Assembly: GCA_902788095.1 (NCBI GenBank)
Contig: CADAIT010000015.1
Location: 1-61,324 of the forward strand
Source of the DNA: an uncultured Bacteroidia bacterium
GTDB taxonomy: Bacteria > Bacteroidota > Bacteroidia > Bacteroidales > UBA932
Length of the DNA: 61,324 bases
Direction of reading: 5' to 3'
Of this stretch, positions 45,324-53,902 are shown in pieces. The first letter of the stretch is position 1. Every line of letters starts with the position of its first letter. A model generated the notes under the pieces. That model was not told the origin of the DNA and made no database searches. It saw only the letters and a list, made by a program, of their open reading frames with translations. The translations under genes were made by a program, and so were the position numbers.

Positions 45324-46465
45324 CAGTCCAGATTGTCGGGATCGGTAACGGCGCTGCCCTTACCCATCAGATAGGTTTTCATGAATTCATTGAGGTCGCC
45401 GTCCAGCACAGCCTGGGTATCGGCTGTACTGTAACCGGTGCGGAGGTCTTTCACCAACTTGTACGGGTGAAGCACGTAGTTGCGAATCTGGGAGCCCCAT
45501 TCAATCCGCTTTTTCTGTCCTTCCAGCTCGGCCTGTTTTTCCTGCCGTTTCTTGAGCTCGATGTCATACAAGCGCGATTTCAGGATAAGGAGGGCACGCT
45601 GGCGATTGTCCTGCTGACTGCGGGTCTCCGTATTTTCAACCATGATGCCGGAAGGGATATGGCGCACGCGGACGCCGGTTTCCACCTTGTTCACGTTCTG
45701 GCCGCCATGGCCGCCGCTGCGGAAGGTGTCCCATTCCAGGTCGCCCGGGTTGATTTCGATGTTGATGGAATCGTCCACCAAAGGATACACAAACACGCTG
45801 GAGAAGGTAGTCTGGCGCTTCCCCTGGGCATTGAAGGGCGATATGCGCACCAGACGATGAACACCGTTTTCCGCCTTCAGGTAGCCGTAGGCATAGTCCC
45901 CTTCCACCTCAATGGTGCAGCTCTTGATGCCCGCCTCTTCGCCTTCCAGCAGGGAGGTGACCGTCATCTTGTAACCGTTGCGCTCCCCCCAGCGGAGGTA
46001 CATGCGCATGAGCATGGCGCTCCAGTCGTTGGCCTCGGTGCCGCCCGCACCGGAATTGATGGTGAGCACGGCGCCCAGGTTGTCGCCTTCGTTTCCCAGC
46101 ATGTTCCTCAGTTCCAAGGCTTCAACGGCCTCTGTGGCCTGCTGGAAGTTCTGGTCCAGCTCGCGGGTTTCGTCCGTTTCCACGGCCTCGTCTTCCCTGC
46201 CGGCGATGCTTTCTTTGGCAAACTCGTACAGCACGTCCAAGTCATCGGCAAGGCCCTTGGCTTTGTCATAATCCGTTACCCACGACTTGATGCCGGAAAG
46301 CTTCTTCAAAAAAGCCTCCGCCACCTTGGGGTCGGCCCAAAAGTCCGGGGCCAGCGTTTCTTCCGTCTTGGCAGCTACCTCTTTCCGTTTCCCGGCTATG
46401 TCAAGGCACGCATCCAGCGCCTGCACACGCTCCTGCAATTCCTTTATTTGTTCCTGTGTAATCAT
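45323..46465 (-). CDS. prfB: Peptide chain release factor 2, without a programmed frameshift
   Basis: A 380-residue RF2. The GGQ loop is SGGHGGQNVNKVETGVRV (about 240); the stop-codon reading tripeptide SPF is in VRISPFNAQGKR. RF2 genes commonly have an in-frame UGA near codon 26 with the slippery CUUUGAC. Here the corresponding place reads CCTTGACAT (minus strand; CTTGAC is the complement of 46400-46405), coding Leu-Asp with no stop, so no frameshift is needed. I choose the ATG at 46463-46465: its -7 element TATATTTG (46472-46479) leaves only 6 bases, while the TTG start at 46472-46474 lies inside the promoter. Confidence 0.95.
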   Translation of the reverse strand: MITQEQIKELQERVQALDACLDIAGKRKEVAAKTEETLAPDFWADPKVAEAFLKKLSGIKSWVTDYDKAKGLADDLDVLYEFAKESIAGREDEAVETDETRELDQNFQQATEAVEALELRNMLGNEGDNLGAVLTINSGAGGTEANDWSAMLMRMYLRWGERNGYKMTVTSLLEGEEAGIKSCTIEVEGDYAYGYLKAENGVHRLVRISPFNAQGKRQTTFSSVFVYPLVDDSINIEINPGDLEWDTFRSGGHGGQNVNKVETGVRVRHIPSGIMVENTETRSQQDNRQRALLILKSRLYDIELKKRQEKQAELEGQKKRIEWGSQIRNYVLHPYKLVKDLRTGYSTADTQAVLDGDLNEFMKTYLMGKGSAVTDPDNLD

Positions 46466-46471
46466 AACTTG

Positions 46472-46479
46472 CAAATATA
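46472..46479 (-). promoter_or_regulatory. -7 element directly before the prfB start
   Basis: TATATTTG on the minus strand with 6 bases to the ATG, predicting a leaderless or near-leaderless transcript for prfB and its RND partners. Confidence 0.55.
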
Positions 46480-46551
46480 CGAAATTTCCGCCATACTTTT
46501 ATGGGACACCATCTGTGACAGATATACGCCTGACACTCACCCATTTACACA

Positions 46552-46584
46552 ACAATCCTCGTTCAAAATCCGAACGAGGATTGT
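46552..46584 (-). terminator. Hairpin after the DUF6515 gene
   Basis: ACAATCCTCGTTC (46552-46564) pairs perfectly with GAACGAGGATTGT (46572-46584) over 13 bp with a 7-base loop. The flanking T-run is weak, so termination is likely but not certain. Confidence 0.6.
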
Positions 46585-46625
46585 ATAGGAAGGTGCTGGG
46601 AATCAGCTATTTGGCTATCACAAGT

Positions 46626-47985
46626 TTAGCGGTACACATTATACTGGGTGTACAGGGAGCCGTACATCTGGCCCAGAACCTCCAGGTAAGGGACACCTTC
46701 GAACAGGGTGGTCCGATATACGGTGTTGTCCACCAGATAATACTCGATACCGTCCATGACAATTGTCTCATAGTCGTCCGGGAGGGAGGTGACCAGCGCA
46801 CCGGCAGGCGGGACTATCGTGGAGTAGGAACCGGAAGGAGAAACCGTGTAGAAAACGCCGTCCTGGTAGAAATACTCGGAATTGGCGTAAGCGTAACTCT
46901 GCACCAGTCCCAGGCGGTTGGCCAGCTCGTAGGCCGACAGCGCACGATTGGCATTGATGGCATACGAGGTCTGGCGGGCGATGAGCCGGGCATTCTGCTG
47001 GGCGATAATCAGGTTCTGCCGTGCAATGATGTTATAATAATCGAAGGTGCGTGAATAGGTGCGATAGGTATCGCAGTAGTACGCAAAGCGGATGGCACGG
47101 AAGACAGCCCTGTCGATGGCGGCCTCCAGCGGAGTGCCGAACGGAGGACGGCAAACCACATAGGCCCCGCCAAAAGGACGGTAATAAATGCCGTTGTAGA
47201 AATAATAGTCGATTCCCCAGTGGCTGATGCGGCGCCACTGCGGCGGCAGGCTGTGGATACGATAGCCGTAGTAGTGCGGATGGTCTCCCCAGAAGTAACC
47301 GGGACGGTCCCAAGGCATGGGGTCGCGGTGACGCGGGGCGATGCGGTACATGTTGTGGCGGTCATCCACGCGCATGTCGTCACTGTAGCGGTAGTTGTAA
47401 CCGTCGTCACGATAGGTGGGGTTCACCGGGGTATCGTCGGCCTTGCTCGCACTGGAGGTGAGACCGCTGCGGCTCACGTTGGAGGAACGCACGGTGGTGC
47501 CGGTCACCGGCGCGGCGGAGCTACTGCTCGTTGCACGGGTGCCGCTCTGCACGGTAGTGCTGCCGCCGGAACGGCTGGCAGTGCCGCTGGAGCGGGCGGT
47601 GCTGCCGGAGGAACGCGACTGCGAGCTGCCGGTTACCGCAGAGGAAGTGCCGGAAGAGCGGGTAGTACTGCCGCTGGAACGGCTTACCTGCTGGTTGCTG
47701 CCGGAAGAGCGGCTGGTGCTGCCGCTGGAACGGCTTACCTGCTGGTCCGGAAGAGCGGCTGGTGCTGCCGCTGGAACGGCTTACCTGCTGGTTGCTGCCG
47801 GAAGAGCGGGTAGTAGTGCCGCTGGAACGGCTGGTCGAAGTGGTGGAACGGCTGCTGGTAGAACTGCCGTTTGAACGGGTGGTGGTAGAGCCACCGCCGG
47901 AGCGGGACTGCCCAGACATATCGGGAGCCGTGAGCATGGACAAAGCCATTACCAACGCAGCGGCATAAGTCATTAATTTTCTCAT
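46626..47985 (-). pseudogene. DUF6515-like secreted protein gene with a 5-base frameshift in its repeat region
   Basis: A signal peptide (MRKLMTYAAALVMALSMLTAP) is followed by Ser/Gly/Thr/Arg repeats of the SRSSGSNQQVSRSSGST type. At about 47743-47747 one repeat lacks CAGCA relative to its neighbours (GGCAGCAACCAGCAGG is GGACCAGCAGG), shifting the frame. The reading then runs to a stop at 47521. The original frame continues from about 47742 to a stop at 46626 and encodes about 300 further residues with conserved-looking Tyr/Arg-rich segments (MPWDRPGYFWGDHP, WRRISHWGIDYYFYNGIYY). Restoring 5 bases gives one protein of about 454 residues. It lies 19 bases after namZ. Phase variation, decay or an assembly error are all possible. 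Confidence 0.8.
47640..47830 (-). repeat. Coding repeats of about 30-60 bases in the DUF6515 gene
   Basis: Near-identical blocks built on CTGCTGGTTGCTGCCGGAAG (plus strand) occur three times between 47685 and 47815; the middle copy lacks 5 bases. Strand slippage or recombination here could switch the frame. Confidence 0.75.
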
Positions 47986-48004
47986 AGCGTCTCAGTTTTT
48001 AGTA

Positions 48005-49252
48005 TCAGTCGTATAAATAATAATTGCGGGAAAGAGCTTTAAAAGCGTCGGCATCCTTGTTCCAATAGGCTTGAATATCGGCCACTTTCAAACGCTTTCC
48101 AAAATTGACTCTTACATAATCTGTACCACAGACGATATCTAACATCCGCGTCTTCTTGAGCGGATAAGGGTTATGCTTGGGCCAGAGCTCCTGCACGGCC
48201 TGCATCACATAGAACTGCAGGAGCGAAACCGGCGCCTTCTCGAAATCAGTAAAAAAGAAATGGACACCGTGCACCAGCTTTCCGCTGTAATAGCCGGCGA
48301 TGGGCTTGTAATGGATGGTGCGGAAGACTACACCCGGCAGATGGTAGCTGTCCAGGCGGGCCTTGAGGGCATCGGCATCAATCCAATCCATGGCGAAGGT
48401 CTGGAACGGGATGGTGTACCCTACTCCTACGTGGATGTGGCCATATTCGCCGCAAATGCCGGACGAGGCATAGCAGAGGGCGCTTTCCATGGACGGGATG
48501 TTGGGAGAAGGCAGTATCCAGGGAAGGCCCGTGTCACGGAATTGCATCCAACGATGCCAGCCGCGCATGGCCACTACGTTGAGCTTGCATTTGATGTGTT
48601 CCTGGTCCCCTTTCTGGCCTTTGTTCAGGCCTTCTTCGTTGATGAGTGCGGCCAGCTCCCCTACCGTGAGACCGTACACAAACGGAATATGGAACTGGCT
48701 CACAAAAGAGTAGAAGCCCTCCTCCACCAGCGGACCTTCCACCTTGTTTCCGCCCAGCGGATTGGGGCGGTCCAGCACCAGCACTTCGATACCGGCCTTT
48801 CCGCAGGCCCGCATCACCAGGCCCAATGTGGAAATGAAAGTATAGCAGCGTACGCCCACGTCCTGGATATCGTACACCATGACATCCACTCCCTTCAGCA
48901 TTTCCGGGGTGGGCTCACGCGTGCTGCCATAGAGGGAGAATACCGGAAGCCCGGTTTTGGGGTCTATGCTTCCTTCCACCACGTCGCCGGCGTAAGCGTC
49001 GCCCCGCACCCCATGCTCCGGACCATACAGGGCCACCAGGTTCACCTCGGGGGCTTCAAACAGAATGTCGATGGTGGAACGGAGGTTCCGGTCCACCCCG
49101 CTGGGGTTGGTCACCAGGCCGACCCGTTTCCCCTGCAACTCCTCGAAACCGTTGAGCTGCAGTACATCGATACCTGTGAGCACCTGTGCGTGCATCATCT
49201 GCCCGACCAGCAAGGCCACGAGCAAAATCAAGCATTTTTTACTGATACGCAT
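48005..49252 (-). CDS. namZ: Exo-beta-N-acetylmuramidase NamZ family protein (DUF1343)
   Basis: A 415-residue secreted protein with a signal peptide (MRISKKCLILLVALLVGQMMHA). DUF1343/NamZ removes N-acetylmuramic acid from the non-reducing end of peptidoglycan fragments. The core motifs are GKRVGLVTNPSGVDR, VALYGPEHGVRG and VYDIQDVGVRCYTFISTLG, and the C-terminal half holds the YPLKKT region and terminal NYYLYD. Placement beside murI supports cell-wall recycling or remodelling. I start at 49250-49252; the longer frame lies over murI and lacks a signal. Confidence 0.92.
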   Translation of the reverse strand: MRISKKCLILLVALLVGQMMHAQVLTGIDVLQLNGFEELQGKRVGLVTNPSGVDRNLRSTIDILFEAPEVNLVALYGPEHGVRGDAYAGDVVEGSIDPKTGLPVFSLYGSTREPTPEMLKGVDVMVYDIQDVGVRCYTFISTLGLVMRACGKAGIEVLVLDRPNPLGGNKVEGPLVEEGFYSFVSQFHIPFVYGLTVGELAALINEEGLNKGQKGDQEHIKCKLNVVAMRGWHRWMQFRDTGLPWILPSPNIPSMESALCYASSGICGEYGHIHVGVGYTIPFQTFAMDWIDADALKARLDSYHLPGVVFRTIHYKPIAGYYSGKLVHGVHFFFTDFEKAPVSLLQFYVMQAVQELWPKHNPYPLKKTRMLDIVCGTDYVRVNFGKRLKVADIQAYWNKDADAFKALSRNYYLYD

Positions 49253-49280
49253 CCTATTATGTGTTAATCGTTTATAAATC

Positions 49281-50039
49281 TCAAGCACTCTCCACCAAGG
49301 CAAAAATGCGCCGGAGGGCGGCGGGGTCCCCGGAAGCATGCAATTCCACGGAGAACGGGCCGGCCCCGGTGGTGACGCCGCGCTGCGCAAGCACGTGCAT
49401 GGTTTGTCGCGCTACGGCGGGAGCCGGGTCGATTACCCGCACGGACGGACCGGCCAGGCGTTCAATCACCGGCTGCAGGAAGGGATAATGCGTACAACCC
49501 AGGACGATGGTATCGGCCCCGGTGTCCAGCAGCGGCTGAAGCGAAGCCCGCACCGTGGCCTCCGTCTCCGGGCCGTCCAGTTTCCCGGCTTCTACCAGTT
49601 CCACAAACCCCTGGCCCACATGTTCCGCGATGCGCACATCGTCCTCATACAAGCCCCTTGTATTCAAGTACTTGGAGCCTTTCAGCGTGCCTGCTGTAGC
49701 CAATACGCCGATGACACCGCTCCTGGTGCCCAACGCCGCCGGTTTCACGGCCGGCTCCATGCCGACGAAAGGGACGTCCGGATACTCCGCCCTGAGCGTG
49801 GCGATGGCCGCCGCAGTGGCCGTGTTGCAGGCTACCACAATGATATCGGCACCCTTCTCAAGGAGAAATTCCGTGATGAAACGCCCCCGCCGCTGGATAT
49901 AAAGCGGCGTTTTTTCTCCGTACGGGCAGTGCGCGTTGTCGGAGAAATAGTGGTACTGCTCGTGCGGCAGCACTTTAATCAGCTCCCGATATACCGAGAG
50001 GCCGCCGCAACCGGAGTCAAATATGCCTATCGTCGCCAT
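49281..50039 (-). CDS. murI: Glutamate racemase
   Basis: A 252-residue enzyme making D-glutamate for peptidoglycan. The start IGIFDSGCGGLSVYREL, the first catalytic Cys in VVACNTATAAA (about 72) and the second in VLGCTHYPFLQP (about 182) are all present. The ATG at 50037-50039 lies inside the end of the DUF4922 gene (23-base overlap), and namZ follows. Longer starts upstream would lie entirely inside that gene. Confidence 0.95.
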   Translation of the reverse strand: MATIGIFDSGCGGLSVYRELIKVLPHEQYHYFSDNAHCPYGEKTPLYIQRRGRFITEFLLEKGADIIVVACNTATAAAIATLRAEYPDVPFVGMEPAVKPAALGTRSGVIGVLATAGTLKGSKYLNTRGLYEDDVRIAEHVGQGFVELVEAGKLDGPETEATVRASLQPLLDTGADTIVLGCTHYPFLQPVIERLAGPSVRVIDPAPAVARQTMHVLAQRGVTTGAGPFSVELHASGDPAALRRIFALVESA

Positions 50040-51585
50040 TGGTCTGTCCCCATGTTTCGTCAATAACTGAGCGTGCGTGGGCATCGGCTCGGTCCGTCAG
50101 GCCGACATAACGCCAGCAATGTTCCCCGGCACAAACATCGTACCGCACATGCATGGGCGCCTCTTCCGGCTTTTCCGTCGCAACGGGCCGATGGGCCAGC
50201 CATGTGACCACCTCTTCGGTATTCACCAGGTCCGGGCCGACCGCCAGCTTGCGTCCGGCCTTCCGGCGGGCCACATGCGCCATCAGTTGCGTACGGATGG
50301 CTACGGACTGCTCTTTGCGCTCCGCTTCCGGCAGCAGCGATACCACGCTCAGGAGATAATCTTCCGCGCCGATACAGTTTACCGCCTGCACCTTTCCGCC
50401 GTTCACAATAAACTTGAGCGTACCGGCAAAGCGCATAGGTTCTCCTTCCCCGTATAGGATGAAGGACGGTTCCGCAAAGAGCGTAGAAATGGTAACCGCC
50501 TCAAACACAAGTTCATCGTACAGTACGCCGTTATAGTCTATTTTGCCTTCCCGGTACGATACCTGCTGCGGGCCGGCGCCGTCGGAAATAATCTCGAAAC
50601 CTATTTGCGAGGCTGCGACAATGCCCACCTCGATACGGGGCTGGGTACGCACCAGGCGCCACAGCAGCCGCTCTTCCTCCGCAGCGGGCAAAGTGACATC
50701 GTCATAAATCTGCGAAAGCACCGTCGGGGTGAGCCGGTCGAAGTCATCCACCTCAGGCACCACAATGAAGCCGGCCATGTCTGCCGCACCGGGCGAAATG
50801 GCAAAGTGGGCGTCTCCCTCCGCGAAGAAGCATTGCGGGCGGGAGGCGCTGCGCAACGTGACCAGCGCACGGAATTCGCCCTCGCTGCAATAGGTAAACG
50901 CATTGAAACGAGGTTCCGTTTCTTCCGCCAGCAGATTCAGGCAGTCCAGCAAACGGTAAAACAGCTTGGCCATGGACTTGGCCGTAGTGGCCCGCAGCAT
51001 AAAAATACCGCGGTTGAACCCTTGGTAATGATACAGCTGCGCATCACGGACGGAAGTAATAAAGCGGACTTCCTGCGGCGATTCCCCCGCCCGCACGGCA
51101 CGGAGCATCCGCTCCGTCACGCGCTCCAGCGGCATATAGCCCTTGGGACAAGCCTGGAAATGGGCGTGCTGCGGGACCGAGGTTCCGCTGTTGGGGCTGT
51201 TGTAGAAGACGATGTAATTCTCCAGCTGGGCCGCCATGTCCAGCATGTCCGGGAAACGGTGCCAGATGGTTTGCGGGGCATGGATATCGCGCGTGATGAC
51301 CAGATGGTTCGGGAAAATGGGCGCCCGGTTTACCAGGATGTTGTATTTGCGCCCCTTCCTGCCTTCAAACGGCAGCGTGTGCTGATGCTCCATATAGTTC
51401 TCCTCGCACAGCGGACAGCCGTGGTCGAAGATGGGCATACGGCCCGGGTTGGACTGAAGCGTAACCAGCGTCCCCCGAAGCGGCAGGGTGCGGGTACGGG
51501 CGCTTTTTAGGGCCCGGTACTTGGCCGCCACCGCCGGCCACACCGACAGTTGGTCGTGTACGAATTTGTCGATATCTAATGCCAT
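50017..51585 (-). CDS. DUF4922 HIT-like protein fused to a truncated SpoIID/LytB domain
   Basis: A 522-residue protein. Residues about 15-345 are DUF4922, a galactose-1-phosphate uridylyltransferase/HIT-like domain with the histidine motif PQHAHFQ (about 138-144) and CPLCEEN. From about 385 it enters a SpoIID domain (FAGTLKFIVNGGKVQAVNCIG, EDYLLSVVSLL, QLMAHVARRKAG, YDVCAGEHCWRYVGL). The SpoIID part should continue for roughly another hundred or more residues with a conserved Cys-rich segment, but the frame stops after ETWGQTNGDDRHI where murI begins. I infer a deletion that joined the two genes. The HIT-like part may still work. Confidence 0.8.
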   Translation of the reverse strand: MALDIDKFVHDQLSVWPAVAAKYRALKSARTRTLPLRGTLVTLQSNPGRMPIFDHGCPLCEENYMEHQHTLPFEGRKGRKYNILVNRAPIFPNHLVITRDIHAPQTIWHRFPDMLDMAAQLENYIVFYNSPNSGTSVPQHAHFQACPKGYMPLERVTERMLRAVRAGESPQEVRFITSVRDAQLYHYQGFNRGIFMLRATTAKSMAKLFYRLLDCLNLLAEETEPRFNAFTYCSEGEFRALVTLRSASRPQCFFAEGDAHFAISPGAADMAGFIVVPEVDDFDRLTPTVLSQIYDDVTLPAAEEERLLWRLVRTQPRIEVGIVAASQIGFEIISDGAGPQQVSYREGKIDYNGVLYDELVFEAVTISTLFAEPSFILYGEGEPMRFAGTLKFIVNGGKVQAVNCIGAEDYLLSVVSLLPEAERKEQSVAIRTQLMAHVARRKAGRKLAVGPDLVNTEEVVTWLAHRPVATEKPEEAPMHVRYDVCAGEHCWRYVGLTDRADAHARSVIDETWGQTNGDDRHI

Positions 51586-51620
51586 AACCTTGTAAAGTTA
51601 AGGCTTTTTTCGGGGAAATC

Positions 51621-52211
51621 CTACAGTAACGCCATCAAACGGGTACGAATCCGGGGAAATTCCGACTCGAAATTGGGGGTGAGAACGTTTTTTCCGAAGG
51701 CGGCATCCAATTCTTCCGGTGACCACCACTTCCCTTCGGAAACCTCGGCCTCGTCCGGGGAGATTTCCGGATGGCCGACCATCCCGTAAATGAACACGAA
51801 CTCGCTGTCGCGCTCCGTCTCATACGTATAAGTTTCCAGCGGGACAGGATTGAAAGCCTGCAGGCCCAATTCCTCCGCGGCCTCACGGTACAATGCTTCC
51901 ACGGCCTGTTCTCCATATGTAACGTGGCCGCCCACAGCCGTATCCCAATAGCCGGGAAGCAGGTCTTTGGTCATGGCGCGCTTCTGCAGGTAAATCTTGC
52001 CGAACCTGTCAACAATATGCAGATGAACTACCGGATGCAGCACTTTGGAACCGCTGTGGCACCAGGCACGCGTGGCCTGACCATATACCAGGCCGGACGG
52101 TTCGATGAGCGGCAGCAACTCCCCTTTCGGCACTGCCTGCCGACCGGGAAACCTGATGGAAGGCCGTGGGTACAGCGGAGCGGGGTCCGGAGGATAAACC
52201 AAATCCGTCAT
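51621..52211 (-). CDS. NUDIX hydrolase
   Basis: A 196-residue hydrolase of nucleoside-diphosphate-linked compounds. The Nudix box is complete at residues 95-117 (G, then E101, REAAEELGL) so metal binding and activity are expected. The N-terminal half with GKIYLQKRAMTKDLLPGYWDTAVGGHV resembles the YfcD/IDI-like subgroup, but the substrate is unknown. It follows the transporter gene by 3 bases and precedes the DUF4922 gene by 35 bases, all on one strand. Confidence 0.92.
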   Translation of the reverse strand: MTDLVYPPDPAPLYPRPSIRFPGRQAVPKGELLPLIEPSGLVYGQATRAWCHSGSKVLHPVVHLHIVDRFGKIYLQKRAMTKDLLPGYWDTAVGGHVTYGEQAVEALYREAAEELGLQAFNPVPLETYTYETERDSEFVFIYGMVGHPEISPDEAEVSEGKWWSPEELDAAFGKNVLTPNFESEFPRIRTRLMALL

Positions 52212-52214
52212 GAC

Positions 52215-53900
52215 TCAAGCCACAGCAAACAGGATGAGCAGCTGGGCCACCAGCACGCGCATGAACATGGACAGCGGATACACCGTCGCATAGTTCACGG
52301 ACGTATAGTCACTGCCATACATGCCCTGGGCGAAGGCCAGCACGGGCGGATTGGTGCAGGAGCCGCTGATAAGTCCGCAAATCTGATAAAAATTCAGATG
52401 GCAGAACGCGCGGGCCACGATGAACGTGATGCACAGGGGGATGAGCGTGATGAGCGCACCGTAAAGAATCCACCAGTAACCACCGCCCACGATGGAGCTC
52501 CAGAAATCCGCACCGGCGCCGATACCCACGGAAGCAAGGAACATGGCAATGCCGATTTCTCTCAGCATCAGATTCGCGCTGGTAGTGGTATATGTGGTGA
52601 TTTTGTATTTGGGGCCGAAGTATCCCAGCAGGATGGCGATGATGAGCGGACCTCCCGCCAGGCCCAGTTTGATGGCCTGCGGAATCCCCGGGAAGCGGAT
52701 GGGAATGGAGCCGAAGATAATGCCCACCACAATACCCAGGAAAATGGGCACCAGATTGGGCTTGTTGAGGGCATCGTTGGAATTGCCCACCTTCTTGGCC
52801 AGGTTCTCGATGTTTTTCAGCGTTCCCACGCACATGAGACCGTCGCCCACCTGAATATACAGGTTGGGGCTGGCCACCAGTTCCACGCCGGCACGGATAA
52901 CGCGTGTCACACTTACGCCATAGGCGCTGCGGAAGCCGAGTTCCTTCAGTTTTTTGCCGGTAAGCTTGCCATTGGTGACCACGATGCGGCGGGTGACCAT
53001 GTTGTGGTCTTTCTCCACCCAGTCGGACTGGTGCATGGGCACTTCCTCACCAAAGAGGATGCGGATTTTATCCACTTCGTTCTGGGACGTGACGACAAGC
53101 AGTTTGTCGCCCTCGTTCAGGATGGTTTCCGGCTGCGGGAACAGGATTTCATCGCCCTTCATGACACGGGAGACCACAAAATCGCCTCCGAATTCCTGCA
53201 GGATGGCAGACAGCTTGCGTCCGAAAATGGCCGGATTTTCCACCATCACGTGCATGCGGCGGGCCTTTTCCACCTTGTCGTCATCCGCCTTCAGTTCCGC
53301 CAGTTCCTTGTTGTGGTCGATTTTGAACAAGGCCTTGAACAGCAGAATGACGCCAATCACGCCGATGACGCCTATCGGATAGGCTACGGCGTATGCCGAT
53401 GCCAGTTGTCCGGAGGCCTCGCCGGCCGCCAGCGCACTGCTGCCACCCGCAACGGCGGCATCGACAAAGGTCTGCTGTGCTGCACCCAGACCGGGCGTAT
53501 TGGTGACGGCGCCGGACATCACGCCCACCATCGTGGACAGGCTTTCACCGCTGATGGCCGATACCGCCCAGGTCACCGCCACGGCCAGCAGGACGTTCAT
53601 CACGGCCAGCAGGTTCATTTTGACGCCGCCGCTCCTGAACGAATGGAAAAAACCGGGGCCCACCTGCAGGCCGATGGAGAATACAAAGAGAATCAGGCCG
53701 AATTCTTTCACGAAATGCAGCATGTCCAGGTCCATCTGAAAGCCCAGATGGCCCATCAGGATGCCCAGGAACAGAATCCAGGTGGAGCCCAGTGAAATGC
53801 CCCTTACCTTGAAACGGCCCAGAAAAAGACCGATGCCAATCACAAAGGCCAGCAGCATGATGCTGTGAGCCACGCCATATCCCAAAAACAAGTCTTTCAT
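52215..53900 (-). CDS. YidE/AspT-type putative transporter with TrkA-C domains
   Basis: A 561-residue integral membrane protein of the aspartate:alanine exchanger (AAEx) family: two membrane blocks of AspT/YidE/YbjL duplication, separated by two soluble RCK/TrkA C-terminal domains (about 200-370; EGDKLLVVTSQNEVDKI and LKELGFRSAYGVSVTRVIRAGVELVA). Its second membrane block holds GLISGSCTNPPVLAFAQG. Substrates are unknown; exchangers of amino acids or nucleotides are known relatives. I start at the ATG at 53898-53900, 2 bases after the thioesterase stop; the TTG upstream is inside that gene's stop. Confidence 0.88.
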   Translation of the reverse strand: MKDLFLGYGVAHSIMLLAFVIGIGLFLGRFKVRGISLGSTWILFLGILMGHLGFQMDLDMLHFVKEFGLILFVFSIGLQVGPGFFHSFRSGGVKMNLLAVMNVLLAVAVTWAVSAISGESLSTMVGVMSGAVTNTPGLGAAQQTFVDAAVAGGSSALAAGEASGQLASAYAVAYPIGVIGVIGVILLFKALFKIDHNKELAELKADDDKVEKARRMHVMVENPAIFGRKLSAILQEFGGDFVVSRVMKGDEILFPQPETILNEGDKLLVVTSQNEVDKIRILFGEEVPMHQSDWVEKDHNMVTRRIVVTNGKLTGKKLKELGFRSAYGVSVTRVIRAGVELVASPNLYIQVGDGLMCVGTLKNIENLAKKVGNSNDALNKPNLVPIFLGIVVGIIFGSIPIRFPGIPQAIKLGLAGGPLIIAILLGYFGPKYKITTYTTTSANLMLREIGIAMFLASVGIGAGADFWSSIVGGGYWWILYGALITLIPLCITFIVARAFCHLNFYQICGLISGSCTNPPVLAFAQGMYGSDYTSVNYATVYPLSMFMRVLVAQLLILFAVA

Positions 53901-53902
53901 AA

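Noticed and set aside
42186-45374. A 1062-residue frame antisense to the RND genes
   Set aside because: Composition shadow of the RND permease and adaptor.
47640-47830. CRISPR array in the DUF6515 repeats
   Set aside because: The units are coding, adjacent and without unique spacers of uniform size.
46626-47985. Two separate genes instead of one broken gene
   Set aside because: Both frames meet in the same repeat array, and adding back 5 bases joins a signal peptide to a matching body; the downstream part has no signal or promoter of its own.
51771-53795. A 674-residue frame antisense to the transporter
   Set aside because: No recognisable domain and covered by genuine genes on the minus strand.
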